From Heyndrickxia sporothermodurans (GTDB lineage: Bacteria > Bacillota > Bacilli > Bacillales > Bacillaceae_C), in NCBI GenBank assembly GCA_016756695.1, contig CP066701.1:3492001-3556000 (forward strand): a DNA stretch of 64,000 nt, written 5' to 3'. The translations under genes were made by a program, and so were the position numbers. This document shows positions 1 through 10,230 of the stretch, one piece after another. The notes under the pieces are model-generated. The model ran no database searches. It was given only the letters and a program-made list of their open reading frames with translations, and had not been told where the DNA came from. Positions within the stretch are counted from its first letter, which is position 1, and each line of letters begins with the position of its first letter.

Positions 1-494
1 ATCAGGAGATTATTCCTATGGCGAAATATTTTTATGAAAACGATATTACATTACGTTTTATTGAGTTTATGGATGTAGGCAATACAAATGGATGGAATCT
101 TGAAAAAGTGATTACAAAACGTGAAATTTTCCATTTACTTTCTAGTTCGTTTGAACTAGAAGAAGTTGAACCAGCGTATTTTGGAGAGGTAGCGAAGCGA
201 TATAAATATAAGGAAAAAAATGCAGAAGTGGGCTTTATTCCTTCCGTATCTGAGTCCTTTTGTTCAAGTTGTACAAGAGCTAGAATATCAGCTGATGGCA
301 ACTTGTATACATGCTTATTCGCGAGTAAGGGGTATGATCTTAAAAAGATACTACGTAATGAGAAGGACGATGATAAAATCAAAGATGAGATTATCTCAAT
401 TTGGAATCATCGAAAAGATCGTTATTCTGATGAAAGAATGAGTCGCCCAAAAGAAAAAAAGCAAAAAATCGAAATGTCCTATATTGGTGGCTAA
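1..494 (+). CDS. moaA: GTP 3',8-cyclase MoaA, C-terminal part (5' end outside window)
   Basis: This is the C-terminal half of the radical SAM enzyme that starts molybdenum cofactor synthesis by converting GTP to 3',8-cyclo-GTP. The reading frame is open from base 3, and the ATG at 18 is internal: the text before and after it reads like MoaA (RFIEFMDVGNTNGW). The C-terminal 4Fe-4S ligands are visible as CSSCTRARIS...C (C-x2-C-x13-C), the cluster that binds the GTP base. The protein should end with a Gly-Gly tail important for catalysis, and here it ends in IGG. moeA and mobB follow, so this is a Moco gene cluster. Confidence 0.95.
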   Translation, partial: QEIIPMAKYFYENDITLRFIEFMDVGNTNGWNLEKVITKREIFHLLSSSFELEEVEPAYFGEVAKRYKYKEKNAEVGFIPSVSESFCSSCTRARISADGNLYTCLFASKGYDLKKILRNEKDDDKIKDEIISIWNHRKDRYSDERMSRPKEKKQKIEMSYIGG

Positions 495-577
495 TCTGAT
501 ATATTTTTATTTTTAAATAATTTTACAAGCAGTATTTAACATACTTCTTTTATTGTTTTGGGAGGGAGTTCGGTAAA

Positions 578-1867
578 GTGGAAAGACGCCGACCAATTTG
601 GGTGAAAGATGCCATTGAAAAAGTAATGGAATGGAAACGTTTAGGAAGCGTTGAATGGATATCAATAAATGAGTGTGATAACCGCTTTCTTGGTGAACCA
701 TTAATTTCAGATCACGATGTACCTCATTTTGATCGATCCCCGTACGATGGATTTGCAATCCGGTCAGAAGATACACTAAATGCAACTAGTGAAAATCCGG
801 TATGTTTTGAAGTGATAGATGAAATTGGGGCTGGACAAGTTAGTCCGCTAAAAGTCAGTCAATTTCAAGCAATTCGTATTATGACAGGAGCGGCTCTCCC
901 GCAAGGTGCCGACTGTGTCATTATGTTAGAACTTGTTAAAGAAGAACAACAGGAAAATAAAAAAACAATTATGATCAAAAGAAAAGTAAAAACGGGAGAA
1001 AATGTTTCATTTAAAGGGGAGGACGTAAAAAAAGGAGATCGCTTAATCCCGAAAGGAACAATTATTACCCCTGGAGTAAAAGCATTGTTGGCAACTTTTG
1101 GATATAGTCGAGTTCCGGTTATTAAAAAGCCTATAATCGGAGTAATTGCAACAGGCAGCGAACTTTTGGATGTTGATGAACCATTAGAACACGGGAAAAT
1201 CAGAAATAGTAATGGCTATATGATTGAATCACAAATCGTTCGAGCAGGGGCTGAAGTTAGAAAGTATGAGAATCGAGCTGATGAAATTAAGTCGCTTTGT
1301 ACCGCGATTGAAACAGCATTATCAGAATGTGATTATATTATTACTACGGGTGGAGTGTCTGTAGGTGATTATGATTATCTCCCTGAAATTTATAAACGTT
1401 TAGGTGCTAATGTTCTTTTTAATAAAATCGCTATGCGACCGGGAAGTGTAACAACAGTAGCGAATTTAAATGACAAATTATTATTTGGATTATCCGGGAA
1501 TCCTTCTGCGTGTTATGTCGGTTTCGAATTGTATGTCAGACCAATTATCCGTTTTTGGCTTCATTCAGAGAAACCCTACTTAACAAAAGCAAAGGCAACA
1601 TTACGAACGGATTTCCCTAAACCCAATCCTTTTAATCGATTTGTTAGAAGTAGGGTCACTTTTGACATGGATAAATTAGTTGTTGAGCCTGTAGGACTTG
1701 ATAAATCGAATGTCGTTTCATCGATAGCGTGGGCTAATTGTTTAATGGTTATTCCGGGGGGGACTCGGGGATATAAAGTAGGAGACGCTGTTGATGTATT
1801 ATTATTCGAGGATCAACCGGGAAGTGATGAACCATGGATAGAAATCCACAAATCTTCCAAATTGTAG
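578..1867 (+). CDS. moeA: Molybdopterin molybdenumtransferase MoeA
   Basis: MoeA inserts molybdate into adenylylated molybdopterin. The 429-residue length is normal. Visible family motifs are SPYDGFAIRSED near residue 52, TGAALPQGADC near 106, TGSEL near 191, TTGGVSVGDYD near 257 and GLSGNPSA near 307, the last belonging to the MoaB/MogA-like fold. The start is a GTG preceded by GGAGGG at 561-566. The 3' end overlaps mobB by 34 bases, indicating translational coupling. Gene order moaA-moeA-mobB supports a Moco operon. Confidence 0.95.
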   Translation: MERRRPIWVKDAIEKVMEWKRLGSVEWISINECDNRFLGEPLISDHDVPHFDRSPYDGFAIRSEDTLNATSENPVCFEVIDEIGAGQVSPLKVSQFQAIRIMTGAALPQGADCVIMLELVKEEQQENKKTIMIKRKVKTGENVSFKGEDVKKGDRLIPKGTIITPGVKALLATFGYSRVPVIKKPIIGVIATGSELLDVDEPLEHGKIRNSNGYMIESQIVRAGAEVRKYENRADEIKSLCTAIETALSECDYIITTGGVSVGDYDYLPEIYKRLGANVLFNKIAMRPGSVTTVANLNDKLLFGLSGNPSACYVGFELYVRPIIRFWLHSEKPYLTKAKATLRTDFPKPNPFNRFVRSRVTFDMDKLVVEPVGLDKSNVVSSIAWANCLMVIPGGTRGYKVGDAVDVLLFEDQPGSDEPWIEIHKSSKL

Positions 1868-2349
1868 GGTATCAAAATAGCGGGAAAACAACGGTAATTC
1901 AAGAAATCATTCGATATTGGACTGAGCATAATTTGTCAGTGGGAACAATTAAACACCATGGACACGGGGGAACACCTAGTACAACAAACAGGTTGAAAGA
2001 TTCAGATAAACATCGAATAGCTGGCTCTATGATTACTGCTGTTGAAGGCAAAGGTGAGTTATTATTACAAAATAAAGATCGAAAATGGGCTCTTCAAGAT
2101 ATATTAAAAATTTATGAATTATTACCGATAGACCTTATTTTGATCGAAGGATACAAATACGAATCTTATCCTAAGGCAGTAATTATACGAAATAAAGAGG
2201 ATATTAAACTTCTGGACAAATTAAATAATATTAGTGCTGTACTTACATGGATTCCACTTACAATTAGACATTCATATCCGGTTTTTCCTATTACAGAATA
2301 TAAAATTTTTCATGAGTGGTTGTTTGAAAATTTATCTAAAAACGAATAG
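1834..2349 (+). CDS. mobB: Molybdopterin-guanine dinucleotide biosynthesis adaptor MobB
   Basis: MobB is a small P-loop GTP-binding protein that assists conversion of Mo-molybdopterin to the guanine dinucleotide form. The Walker A motif GYQNSGKTT lies at residues 12-20, followed by the family's TIKHHGHGG segment and an LILIEGYK segment. The 171-residue length fits. It starts inside moeA and ends at a strong hairpin terminator, so it is the last gene of the Moco operon. MobA is not in the window. Confidence 0.93.
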   Translation: MDRNPQIFQIVGYQNSGKTTVIQEIIRYWTEHNLSVGTIKHHGHGGTPSTTNRLKDSDKHRIAGSMITAVEGKGELLLQNKDRKWALQDILKIYELLPIDLILIEGYKYESYPKAVIIRNKEDIKLLDKLNNISAVLTWIPLTIRHSYPVFPITEYKIFHEWLFENLSKNE

Positions 2350-2376
2350 ATGACTTTAGAAAAAAAGTAATTCTCA

Positions 2377-2410
2377 AAAAAGAAACTGGTTGAATAGACC
2401 AGTTTCTTTT
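2377..2410. terminator. Bidirectional intrinsic terminator between mobB and the UPF0180 gene
   Basis: A perfect stem AAAGAAACTGGT/ACCAGTTTCTTT with a 7-base loop (tgaatag) is flanked by an A-run on the left and a T-run on the right, so it can end transcription from both convergent genes. Confidence 0.85.
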
Positions 2411-2433
2411 ATTACATTTAATTAAATCAATCA

Positions 2434-2676
2434 TTATGGAAGTTTACTTTCAACTTTATGACATATTTCATCAGCAGAAAGCCCCGTTGCATCAATAACT
2501 GATCCCTCTATAATAACATCTTGGATTCCCATTACATTATTATCTCCGCCAGTTACAACACAACAGTCGCACCCTTTTGCATCCTGTTCATTTTTCAGTT
2601 CAACAACTTCATATCCTTTTTGTCTAAGTGCTTCTGACACATTTGTAAGTGATTGTTCAACACCAATTTTAGTCAT
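2434..2676 (-). CDS. UPF0180 family protein (YkuS-like)
   Basis: A small protein of 80 residues matching the UPF0180/YkuS family of Bacillaceae, whose function is unknown. Characteristic segments are [18 protein letters not shown] at the start, [16 protein letters not shown] in the middle and a VESKLP end. The GCDCC cysteine cluster is a family hallmark. I place the start at the ATG at 2676, because the GAGGAGG ribosome site directly abuts the upstream GTG at 2685 but has good spacing to this ATG. Confidence 0.85.
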   Translation of the reverse strand: MTKIGVEQSLTNVSEALRQKGYEVVELKNEQDAKGCDCCVVTGGDNNVMGIQDVIIEGSVIDATGLSADEICHKVESKLP

Positions 2677-2743
2677 AATTGACACCTCCTCATTATAAAA
2701 TGCCTAATTTATTACTGAATTATTCCTATAAATGTGTAGAAGG

Positions 2744-2872
2744 TTATCTTCCATGTTTTTTTCTTGATGCATCAGCCTGAACTTGGCCTGTCTCCATATT
2801 AGTTGTTCCCTGTCCTTTCACATTCGGATTACTTAATCCTGTTTTTGATGGATCTTTTTTTCTTTTACCCAT
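2744..2872 (-). CDS. YuzL-type small protein, 42 residues
   Basis: A short reading frame encodes a very polar, Lys-rich 42-residue protein beginning MGKRKKDPSKTGLSNPNVKG. This pattern resembles the YuzL family of small Bacillus proteins, which look like small acid-soluble spore proteins but have no established role. A GGAGGTG ribosome site sits seven bases upstream of the ATG. Assignment is from the remembered family pattern only. The same strand as the UPF0180 gene suggests possible co-transcription, but there is a gap of about 65 bases. Confidence 0.6.
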   Translation of the reverse strand: MGKRKKDPSKTGLSNPNVKGQGTTNMETGQVQADASRKKHGR

Positions 2873-3010
2873 ACAATCACCTCCAATACTATTTTCTAAC
2901 ATTTTCATAATAGTATGTATGTATCAATTTTGAAAAAATTTATTTCGAGTAGCAAAAAAAGTTGTATAATCAATCTATATAAAAATGCTAATTGGAAAGA
3001 GAGATGTTTA

Positions 3011-4237
3011 ATGGCAGTTGCGGCAAAGCAAAAAAAGCAAAATATTGGGTTAAATACGATTTACGGAATTTTGTTCGCTATTGGAACAGGGCATTTTTTT
3101 AATGATTCCATCCAAGCGGTAGTACCTGCAATGTTTCCAATACTGGAGAAAACATTAAGTTTAAGTTATTCACAAATAGGGTGGATAGCGTTTGTTGTGA
3201 ATATGACTTCCTCAGTAATGCAGCCTGTATTTGGGTATTATGCAGATAAACGGCCAACTCCATTCTTACTTCCATTAGGAATGTTTATGAGTATGATTGG
3301 CTTAATTGGGTTCGGTTTGTCACCTAATTTCTATGTCATATTATGTTCGGTGTTTTTTATAGGAATAGGTTCAGCCGTTTTTCACCCGGAAGGATCAAGA
3401 GTGGCATATATGGCCGCAGGAGGAAAGCGGGGATTAGCACAATCTATTTATCAGGTTGGGGGTAATTTTGGTCAATCACTGGCACCCGTATTTACTGCAC
3501 TTATATTTTATCCATATGGTCAAAAAGGAATTTTATCTTTTACCTTTGTAGCGGCTTTGGGAATTATGCTTTTATTATATGTTTCAAAATGGTATCAGCG
3601 TCAAATTGCAATAGGCGTAAAGACGAAGAAAAAGGTAGTATCAAATTCCAAAAATGCAATTAATCCAAAAATTAAACTGGCAATGGCTTTACTCGTATTT
3701 ATCGTTTTTGCACGCTCATGGTATTCTGCAGGCATATCAAACTTCTACCAATTCTACTTAATAGAAGACTATGGTGTTAGCATTACACATGCACAAATAT
3801 TTGTATTTATTTTTATGATTGCGGGAGTAATGGGGACATTTTTAGGTGGACCGTTAGCGGATCGTTTCGGAAAACGTAATATAATATTATTTTCTCTTGT
3901 TGGAGCTGCCCCATTAACACTTATTCTTCCATATGTACCGTTATTTTGGGTCATTCCGTTGTTTTTCTTAATAGGATTTATCGTTACTTCAAGCTTTAGT
4001 GTTACAGTTGTATATGCTCAAGAACTTATGCCACAAAAAATTGGGATGGTTTCAGGTCTAATTGTCGGTCTTGCTTTTGGAATGGGAGCAATCGGAGCAG
4101 TCATTTATGGAAATCTAGCAGATTTGTTTAGTATTAAATTTGTGATGATTTTTTGTAGTGCCCTTCCTTTATTTGGCTTATTAACGTTTTTATTACCAAG
4201 TGATAAGAAAGTACGTGAGCTTAACGAAAACGACTAA
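3011..4237 (+). CDS. MFS transporter of the fosmidomycin-resistance (Fsr) type
   Basis: A 12-helix major facilitator protein of 408 residues. The N-terminal GHFFNDSIQAVVPAMFPI segment is the hallmark of the Fsr family, which exports fosmidomycin and related small molecules; GGPLADRFGKRN is the loop motif in the second half. The open frame extends upstream to 2915, but the upstream 32 residues are unlike the family. I place the start at 3011, which has only a weak purine-rich ribosome site (gaaagagag). Substrate in this organism is inferred only. Confidence 0.85.
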   Translation: MAVAAKQKKQNIGLNTIYGILFAIGTGHFFNDSIQAVVPAMFPILEKTLSLSYSQIGWIAFVVNMTSSVMQPVFGYYADKRPTPFLLPLGMFMSMIGLIGFGLSPNFYVILCSVFFIGIGSAVFHPEGSRVAYMAAGGKRGLAQSIYQVGGNFGQSLAPVFTALIFYPYGQKGILSFTFVAALGIMLLLYVSKWYQRQIAIGVKTKKKVVSNSKNAINPKIKLAMALLVFIVFARSWYSAGISNFYQFYLIEDYGVSITHAQIFVFIFMIAGVMGTFLGGPLADRFGKRNIILFSLVGAAPLTLILPYVPLFWVIPLFFLIGFIVTSSFSVTVVYAQELMPQKIGMVSGLIVGLAFGMGAIGAVIYGNLADLFSIKFVMIFCSALPLFGLLTFLLPSDKKVRELNEND

Positions 4238-4565
4238 ATAAAGTGCCATCCATTTTTTCTGCGAAAACTATGGTATATTAGACTGTACATAGTAAGTAAA
4301 GGAGTTTAAGAAAAAATGGCAAAAAGTGTAGTGATAGCTGAGAAACCCTCAGTTGCTCGTGATATAGCAAGTGTATTGAAGTGTACGAAGAAAGGAAATG
4401 GATTTATCGAAGGCGACAAATATATTGTTACATGGGCATTGGGACATTTAGTGACTCTAGCAGATCCTGAGGCATATGACAATAAATATAAATCATGGAA
4501 TCTTGAAGATCTGCCTATGCTTCCGGAACGCATGAAATTAGTAGTTATAAAACAAACCGGAAAAC

Positions 4566-4573
4566 AGTTTAAT
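4566..4573. repeat. Left copy of the 8-bp target duplication of the IS21 element
   Basis: AGTTTAAT directly precedes the TG end of the element and is repeated after its CA end. Fusing the flanks at one copy restores the topB frame (G-K-Q-F-N-A-V-K). Confidence 0.9.
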
Positions 4574-4608
4574 TGTTTATGGCATTCTAGATATGTAGGG
4601 GATGGCAA

Positions 4609-4648
4609 TTAATTTGTGCTGGCCCCCCGGGGGGCCAGCACAAATTAA
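4609..4648. repeat. 40-bp perfect palindrome inside the IS21 left end
   Basis: Two 20-base arms with no loop: TTAATTTGTGCTGGCCCCCC followed by its exact reverse complement. The C6G6 core is strikingly GC-rich for this genome. There is no T-run on either side, so it is not a standard intrinsic terminator. It lies about 78 bases upstream of istA, in the right place to insulate or regulate istA, but this is inference. Confidence 0.95.
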
Positions 4649-4725
4649 AAAAACCACTTGTCAACATTCTTAAATACTACTACACTTCCTGTTGGGACAA
4701 AGTCATGCAGGAGGTATTTAAGGAG

Positions 4726-6154
4726 ATGTTGGCAGTGGCCGAAATCAATTATATCAGACAACAGGTTAACAATAAAGGCTGCGGTTATTCGGATGTAGCA
4801 AAAAGAACAGGTAGAGATCCTAGAACAGTTAAGAAATATGCGGATATGGAGGATTTCAACGAACAGCCAAAAAAGAAACAGACGAGAGTATCACCGGTTT
4901 TAGGACCAGTGAAGCCAGTAATAGATGAATGGATCAAGGAGGACTTGAAAAAGAAAAAGAAGTTTCGTAGAACAGCTAAGAGAATGTGGGAGCTCCTTAA
5001 GGAACAGTTCAATTTTAAGGGGTCTGACCGAACAGTTCGCGATTATGTTTCCAAGAGAAAAGAAGAATTATTAAACCAGGCAGATCAAGCAGCCTTACCA
5101 CTTGAGGCCATCTCTGGAACAGCACAAGTCGATTTTGGAGAGGCCCCGTTTATTTATGGTGGGGAAGAAATAGTTTTGCCCTACTTAGTAATGTCATTTC
5201 CTTTTAGCAATGCTTTTTATTTTCAAGTCTTCCCTTCACAAAACAAGGAGTGTTTCCTAGAGGGGTTAAAAAGAGTGTTTCATCATATGGGTGGAGTGCC
5301 AAAGGCGATTCGCTTTGACAACCTCTCACCTGCCGTCAAAAAGATATTGCCAAATGGAGAACGGCATTTAACAGAGGAATTTCAAAACTTCGTTTTACAT
5401 TATGGGTTTGAATGTGAATTCTGTAATCCCGCCAGCGGTAATGAAAAAGGACATGTAGAGGCAATGGTCAAGTATGTCAGGAATAACTTTCTCCTTCCTG
5501 GGCTCCATGTCATTGAATTGGATGAGTTAAATAAGGAACTGTGGGGGAAGGCAGAAAAAGACCGCTTGAGGAAGCATTACCAAAAGGATTGGGCCATATC
5601 AGAACTATTCGAGGAGGATAAGGCAGCCTTTCTACTATTGCCAGCAAAAGAATACGAGTGTGTAAGATATGAAACACTGAAGGCCGATAAATATGGCTAT
5701 GTTAAGGTGGACCTCAATCTGTATTCCACTTCCCCAAGATTTGCATTAAACAGAGTTCTCGTAAAAATCTCATACAACACTGTTGAGATTTTGGATGATG
5801 AGCGTCAGCTTGTCGTTAGGCATTCACGGCTCTATGGACAGTACCGTAAGTCGATGAAGTGGCGACCATATCTAAATTTAATGGTACCAAACACTTACGG
5901 CACTTAAATATACTAGTTTCTACGACCAACTACCGGAGGAATGGAAAAACTATTTTCAGTCCTGTACTGTCGTAGAAAAGTCGGAAGCACTGAAACTATT
6001 ATCGCTGATTTTGAAGGAACATGATTTCAGTCTTATAACAAAAGCGCTTGTCATCTCCTCTGAACACGGGCATCCCTCCGTGGATGCCATTAAACAAGTA
6101 TTCTATCAGCTTATCATGGTAGTGGAATCCGAAGTGAAATTAAACCAAAAATAA
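4726..6154 (+). pseudogene. istA: IS21 transposase IstA, frameshifted near its end
   Basis: IstA is the DDE transposase of IS21 elements. An N-terminal HTH (YSDVAKRTGRDPRTVKKYA) and the core residues (AQVDFGEA, IRFDNLS, GNEKGHVE) are present. The first frame stops at 5907, but a matching C-terminal sequence (LKYTSFYDQLPEEWKNYFQS) continues in another frame from about 5903 to the TAA at 6152-6154. So a small indel between about 5885 and 5905 cuts off roughly 85 residues. The start at ATG 4726 follows AGGAGG at 4709-4714; an ATG at 4705 lies upstream of that site. Confidence 0.88.
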
Positions 6155-6226
6155 CGCTTCCCACCCTGCCTGAAGCAACGAGAGGACTCGAACGTTATGA
6201 TCAACTCCATAAAGGGGTGATGCATA

Positions 6227-6947
6227 ATGCACGAGGAAATTCATAGTATACGCAAAACGATTAAAGCTTAGCTGGATTAAAGAGCATTATCGTGAAGTTG
6301 AAGCTACTTCCCATGAGGAGTTTTTATTAAAGCTATTTGAAGCAGAAATCCAGCAGCGAGAAGAACGCCGGACCAACCTCCTTTTAAACCAAGCGACTCT
6401 TCCAAAAGTACAGGGTAAACCTTTTGACTGGAGTGAGGTTCAAATTCCGGCAGGAATGACCAGGGAAAGTCTGTTAAACGGAGAATTTATTGAACAGCAG
6501 GAGAATACCATCTTTTACGGTGGTGTAGGTGCCGGCAAAACCTATCTGGCAACATTGATTGGCTTAAATGCCATACAAAAGTTTGGCAAGTCAGTAAAGT
6601 TCTATACAGTCGCTGGGTTGGTAAATCGGCTCCTTGAAGCAAACGAAAAAGGAACACTTTCTAAGGTCTTCAAGCAGATTGAAAAGCTGGACTGTCTGAT
6701 CCTTGATGAGCTAGGCTACATACCGCTGCATAAACAAGGTGGAGAATTACTGTTCCAAGTTATATCTATGTGTTACGAGGCAAAGAGCATCATCATTACA
6801 ACTAATCTACAGTTCGGTCAATGGAATCACGTCTTCGGAGATCCCATTTTGACGGAAGCAGTCATTGACCGACTGATTCATCATTCTCACTTGGTCGTAT
6901 TCAATGGTGATAGTCATCGATATAAAGAATCTTTACTAAAAGCTTAA
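6227..6947 (+). pseudogene. istB: IS21 helper ATPase IstB, frameshifted near its start
   Basis: IstB is the AAA+ ATPase helper of IS21 transposition. The expected start MHEEIHSIRKT at 6227, behind an AAAGGGG site, runs into an in-frame TAG at 6269-6271. The rest of the protein (SWIKEHYREVEA...) continues in another frame to 6947, so a short deletion occurred near 6263-6270. Walker A appears as GGVGAGKTY and Walker B as CLILDELGY. The ATG at 6456 is internal, and a product from it would lack the N-terminal domain. Confidence 0.88.
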
Positions 6948-7014
6948 AATGAATGTTGGCAAAGTGGTTACATTTTTAATTGCCGTTTAATGCATTTTTT
7001 ACTTGCCAAATACA

Positions 7015-7022
7015 AGTTTAAT
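7015..7022. repeat. Right copy of the 8-bp target duplication of the IS21 element
   Basis: AGTTTAAT follows the CA end of the element. The next codon is the Ala of topB residue 87. Confidence 0.9.
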
Positions 7023-8976
7023 GCTGTGAAAGCACAATTAAATCGCAGTGATGTGAATGAAATTATCGTGGCTACTGATGCAGGGAGAGAAGGAGAATTA
7101 GTAGCACGTTGGATAATTGATAAAGCGAAAGTGCATAAGCCTGTCAAACGACTGTGGATTTCTTCCGTAACAGATAAAGCGATTAAAGATGGTTTTAACA
7201 ACTTAAAACCTGGTAAAGCGTATGAAAACTTATATGCTTCAGCGGTAGCACGTTCGGAAGCCGATTGGTATATCGGTTTAAATGCAACACGTGCCTTAAC
7301 TACTAAATTTAATGCACAGTTGAACTGTGGACGGGTTCAAACACCTACTGTGGCAATGGTTGCAGCACGGGAAGAAGAAATAAAAAACTTCAAACCGCAG
7401 AACTATTATGGCATTGAAGCCCGAACAGATACTGTTAAACTAACATGGCAAGATAGGAATGGTAATAGTCGTAGTTTTAATAAAGAAAAAATCGAGAAAA
7501 TCATTCAATCACTTGGACAAAAAGATGCGACTGTTATTGCCATTGATCGAAAACATAAGAAAACATTCTCACCAGCATTATATGATTTAACAGAATTACA
7601 GCGTGACGCTAATAAAATCTTCGGCTTTTCAGCTAAAGAAACATTGAATATTATGCAAAAACTGTATGAGCAACATAAAGTATTAACCTATCCTCGAACA
7701 GACTCACGCTTTTTATCAACGGATATCGTCAGTACGCTGCCAGAACGATTAAAAGCATGTAGTGTCGGTGAATACCGTTCACTTGCAAGTAAGATTTTAA
7801 AGAAGCCTATTAAAGCGACAAAAGCATTTGTAGATGATAGTAAGGTAAGTGATCACCATGCCATCATCCCCACTGAAGGATTTGTGAAATTCTCAGCATT
7901 TACAGATAAAGAACGTAAAATTTACGATCTTGTCATAAAACGTTTCTTAGCTGTATTATTCCCTGCCTTTGAATATGAACAACTAACCGTGCAAGCCAAA
8001 ATTGGCGAAGAAACGTTCATTGCGAAAGGGAAAACAGTTATTCATGCTGGGTGGAAAGAAGTATACGAAAACCGTTTTGATGATGAGGAATCTGGTGATG
8101 AAGTTAAAGAGCAATTATTGCCGCGCCTCGAAAAAGGTGATGTATTAAAAACTAAATTAATTAACGAAACATCAGGGCAAACAAAACCACCTGCACGTTT
8201 TACAGAAGCTACCCTGCTATCCGCAATGGAAAACCCTTCAAGGTTCATGGAAGCAAACGACAAGAAACTTACGGATACGTTAAAGTCAACAGGCGGGCTC
8301 GGTACAGTAGCAACTCGTGCTGATATAATTGAAAAATTATTTAATTCATTTCTAATTGAAAAACGCGGTGGGAAAGAAATCTTTATTACTTCCAAAGGCC
8401 GTCAACTGTTAGATTTAGTACCGGAAGAATTAAAATCGCCGGCGACAACTGCCCAGTGGGAACAAAAACTTGAACTGATAGCCAAAGGAAAACTGAAAAA
8501 AGCCTTTTTTATTAATGAAATGAAAGAACATACAAAAGAACTGGTAGCTGAAATAAAAGCAAGTAATAAAAAATATAAACACGACAATATCTCAACAAAG
8601 TCTTGTCCGGACTGTGGGAAACCGATGCTTGAGGTTAACGGTAAGAAAGGGAAAATGCTTGTTTGTCAAGATCGTGAATGTGGATATAGAAAGAACGTAG
8701 CACGTATAACGAATGCTCGTTGTCCACAATGTAAAAAGAAAATGGAACTTCGAGGTGAAGGAAAGGGTCAAATCTTCGCATGTAAATGTGGATATCGAGA
8801 AAAGTTATCTGCTTTTGAAGAGAGGCGCAAGAAGGAATCAGCCGGAAAAGTAGATAAACGAACCGTCCAGAAATACATGAAACAACAAAGAGAAGAAGAA
8901 CCAATAAATAATGCACTTGCGGAGGCATTGAAAGGCTTTAAATTCAAGTAGGATGTGATTGATACTTAAAAACATC

Positions 8977-9005
8977 TTGCACGAATTACTTAATTTGTAT
9001 AAAAT
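8977..9005 (+). promoter_or_regulatory. Probable SigA promoter of trhO
   Basis: TTGCAC at 8977-8982 and TAAAAT at 9000-9005 are 17 bases apart, about 80 bases upstream of the trhO start. Called from consensus similarity only. Confidence 0.5.
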
Positions 9006-9082
9006 GTACTATTGTAAGAGAAAAGTGTACAACCTAAATACATTTATATCTTGCAAATATAAATAGATAGGTGGTAGCATCG

Positions 9083-10063
9083 ATGAGTGAAAAAACAAAA
9101 CCATATCGAGTGTTATTGTATTATTTTTATACAAAAATTGAGAACCCTGAAGAATATGCAGCACAACATTTAGCCTACTGTAAGGATTTAGGCTTGAAAG
9201 GTAGAATTCTCGTTGCTGAAGAGGGGATTAACGGAACTGTATCAGGTACAGTTGAACAAACAGATCAATATATGCAGATGATGAAAAATGATCCACGATT
9301 TGACGGGATTATATTTAAAGTGGATGAAGCCGACGGACATGCATTTAAAAAAATGCATGTAAGACCAAGAAAAGAGCTTGTCACTTTACGTTTGGAAGAT
9401 GATATAAATCCTAATGAACTAACAGGAAAATACTATAGTCCAAAAGAGTTTTTTGAAGCAATGCAAGACGAAGATACAGTTGTTTTAGACGCAAGAAATG
9501 ATTATGAGTATGATCTTGGGCATTTCAGAGGGGCTATCCGTCCTGATATTGAAACATTTAGAGAACTTCCGGATTGGGTTCGCAAGAATAAAGATCAATT
9601 ACAAGGTAAAAAAATATTAACATATTGTACTGGTGGAATTCGTTGCGAAAAATTCTCAGGCTGGTTAGTTCGAGAAGGCTTTGAAGATGTAGCACAACTT
9701 CATGGCGGAATTGTCTCTTATGGGAAGGATCCTGAAGTACAAGGTGAACTATGGGACGGACAATGCTATGTATTTGATGAACGGATTGCGGTTCCAATTA
9801 ATCATAAAGAGCATGTCATTGTAGGTAAAGATTATTTTACAGGGGAACCATGTGAACGCTATGTAAATTGTGCAAACCCTGAATGTAATCGTCAAATGTT
9901 GTGTTCAGAAGAAAATGAACATAAATATTTACGCAGTTGCTCACATGAATGTCGAGTACATCCAAGAAACCTTTATATAAAAGAACACGAATTAACAAAA
10001 GAAGAAGTGGAAAGCAGACTCCAAAAGCTTGAAGAAGAGAAATCTGTTACATCATTAGGTTAA
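9083..10063 (+). CDS. trhO: tRNA uridine(34) hydroxylase TrhO (rhodanese-domain UPF0176)
   Basis: TrhO hydroxylates uridine 34 of tRNA in the prephenate-independent route to 5-hydroxyuridine. The 326-residue protein has the family's N-terminal domain ([22 protein letters not shown]), then a rhodanese domain with the active-site loop CTGGIRC near residues 182-188, and a Cys-rich C-terminal part ([21 protein letters not shown]). I choose ATG 9083 because the TAGGTGGT ribosome site at 9068-9075 has good spacing to it, whereas the GTG at 9071 lies inside that site. A terminator follows. Confidence 0.93.
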   Translation: MSEKTKPYRVLLYYFYTKIENPEEYAAQHLAYCKDLGLKGRILVAEEGINGTVSGTVEQTDQYMQMMKNDPRFDGIIFKVDEADGHAFKKMHVRPRKELVTLRLEDDINPNELTGKYYSPKEFFEAMQDEDTVVLDARNDYEYDLGHFRGAIRPDIETFRELPDWVRKNKDQLQGKKILTYCTGGIRCEKFSGWLVREGFEDVAQLHGGIVSYGKDPEVQGELWDGQCYVFDERIAVPINHKEHVIVGKDYFTGEPCERYVNCANPECNRQMLCSEENEHKYLRSCSHECRVHPRNLYIKEHELTKEEVESRLQKLEEEKSVTSLG

Positions 10064-10080
10064 ACTTAATTGGAAAAAAT

Positions 10081-10111
10081 GCTCAAGTAGTAATACTTGG
10101 GCTATTTTTTT
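10081..10111 (+). terminator. Intrinsic terminator of trhO
   Basis: Stem GCTCAAGTA/TACTTGGGC with a GTAA loop (one G-T pair), followed by a run of seven T. Confidence 0.85.
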
Positions 10112-10187
10112 ATACGAAAATACCTCATAGCGAATATATTTTCTTTATTTAATTAAAATACATAATGATTTTTCATGTTCAACAGCT

Positions 10188-10196
10188 TGTTATAAT
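10188..10196 (+). promoter_or_regulatory. Extended -10 promoter element of mprF
   Basis: TGTTATAAT fits an extended -10 (TG-n-TATAAT). The -35 region 17 bases upstream is weak. Its position implies that translation starts downstream of it, at 10231, rather than at the ATGs at 10165 or 10213. Confidence 0.5.
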
Positions 10197-10230
10197 GATA
10201 TTTTTTCAACGTATGAAAGATGGTGTTACC

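Larger units (their letters stand above)
4574..7014 (+). mobile_element. IS21-family insertion sequence, degenerate (2441 bp)
   Basis: The element sits inside topB. It is bounded by imperfect inverted ends, TGTTTATGGCA on the left and TGCCAAATACA on the right (9 of 11 matches), and by an 8-bp direct duplication AGTTTAAT at 4566-4573 and 7015-7022. It holds the istA and istB genes in the usual order. Both reading frames are broken, so the copy cannot move by itself. A 40-bp perfect palindrome lies near the left end. Confidence 0.93.
4316..8951 (+). pseudogene. topB: DNA topoisomerase III, interrupted by an IS21 element
   Basis: A topB gene split by an insertion sequence. The left part (4316-4573, 86 codons) carries the Toprim start with the catalytic Glu in IAEKPS. 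The right part (7023-8951, 642 codons plus stop) carries DAGREGE, the active-site Tyr in TYPRTDSR and two C-terminal zinc fingers (CPDC...CQDREC and CPQC...CKC). Removing the element and one copy of the 8-bp duplication restores an open frame of 728 residues, the usual TopB length. An ATG at 6990 inside the element could start a 653-residue product, but it would lack the Toprim Glu and so should not act as a topoisomerase. A second intact type III enzyme lies at 24886. Confidence 0.93.

Noticed and set aside
4609-4648. The 40-bp palindrome as an intrinsic terminator
   Set aside because: No T-run follows on either strand, so it is reported as a palindrome of unknown role.
6990-8951. A 653-residue reading frame that could be taken as a separate topoisomerase gene
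   Set aside because: Its first residues are encoded by the IS21 end, and it lacks the Toprim Glu; it is the distal part of the split topB.
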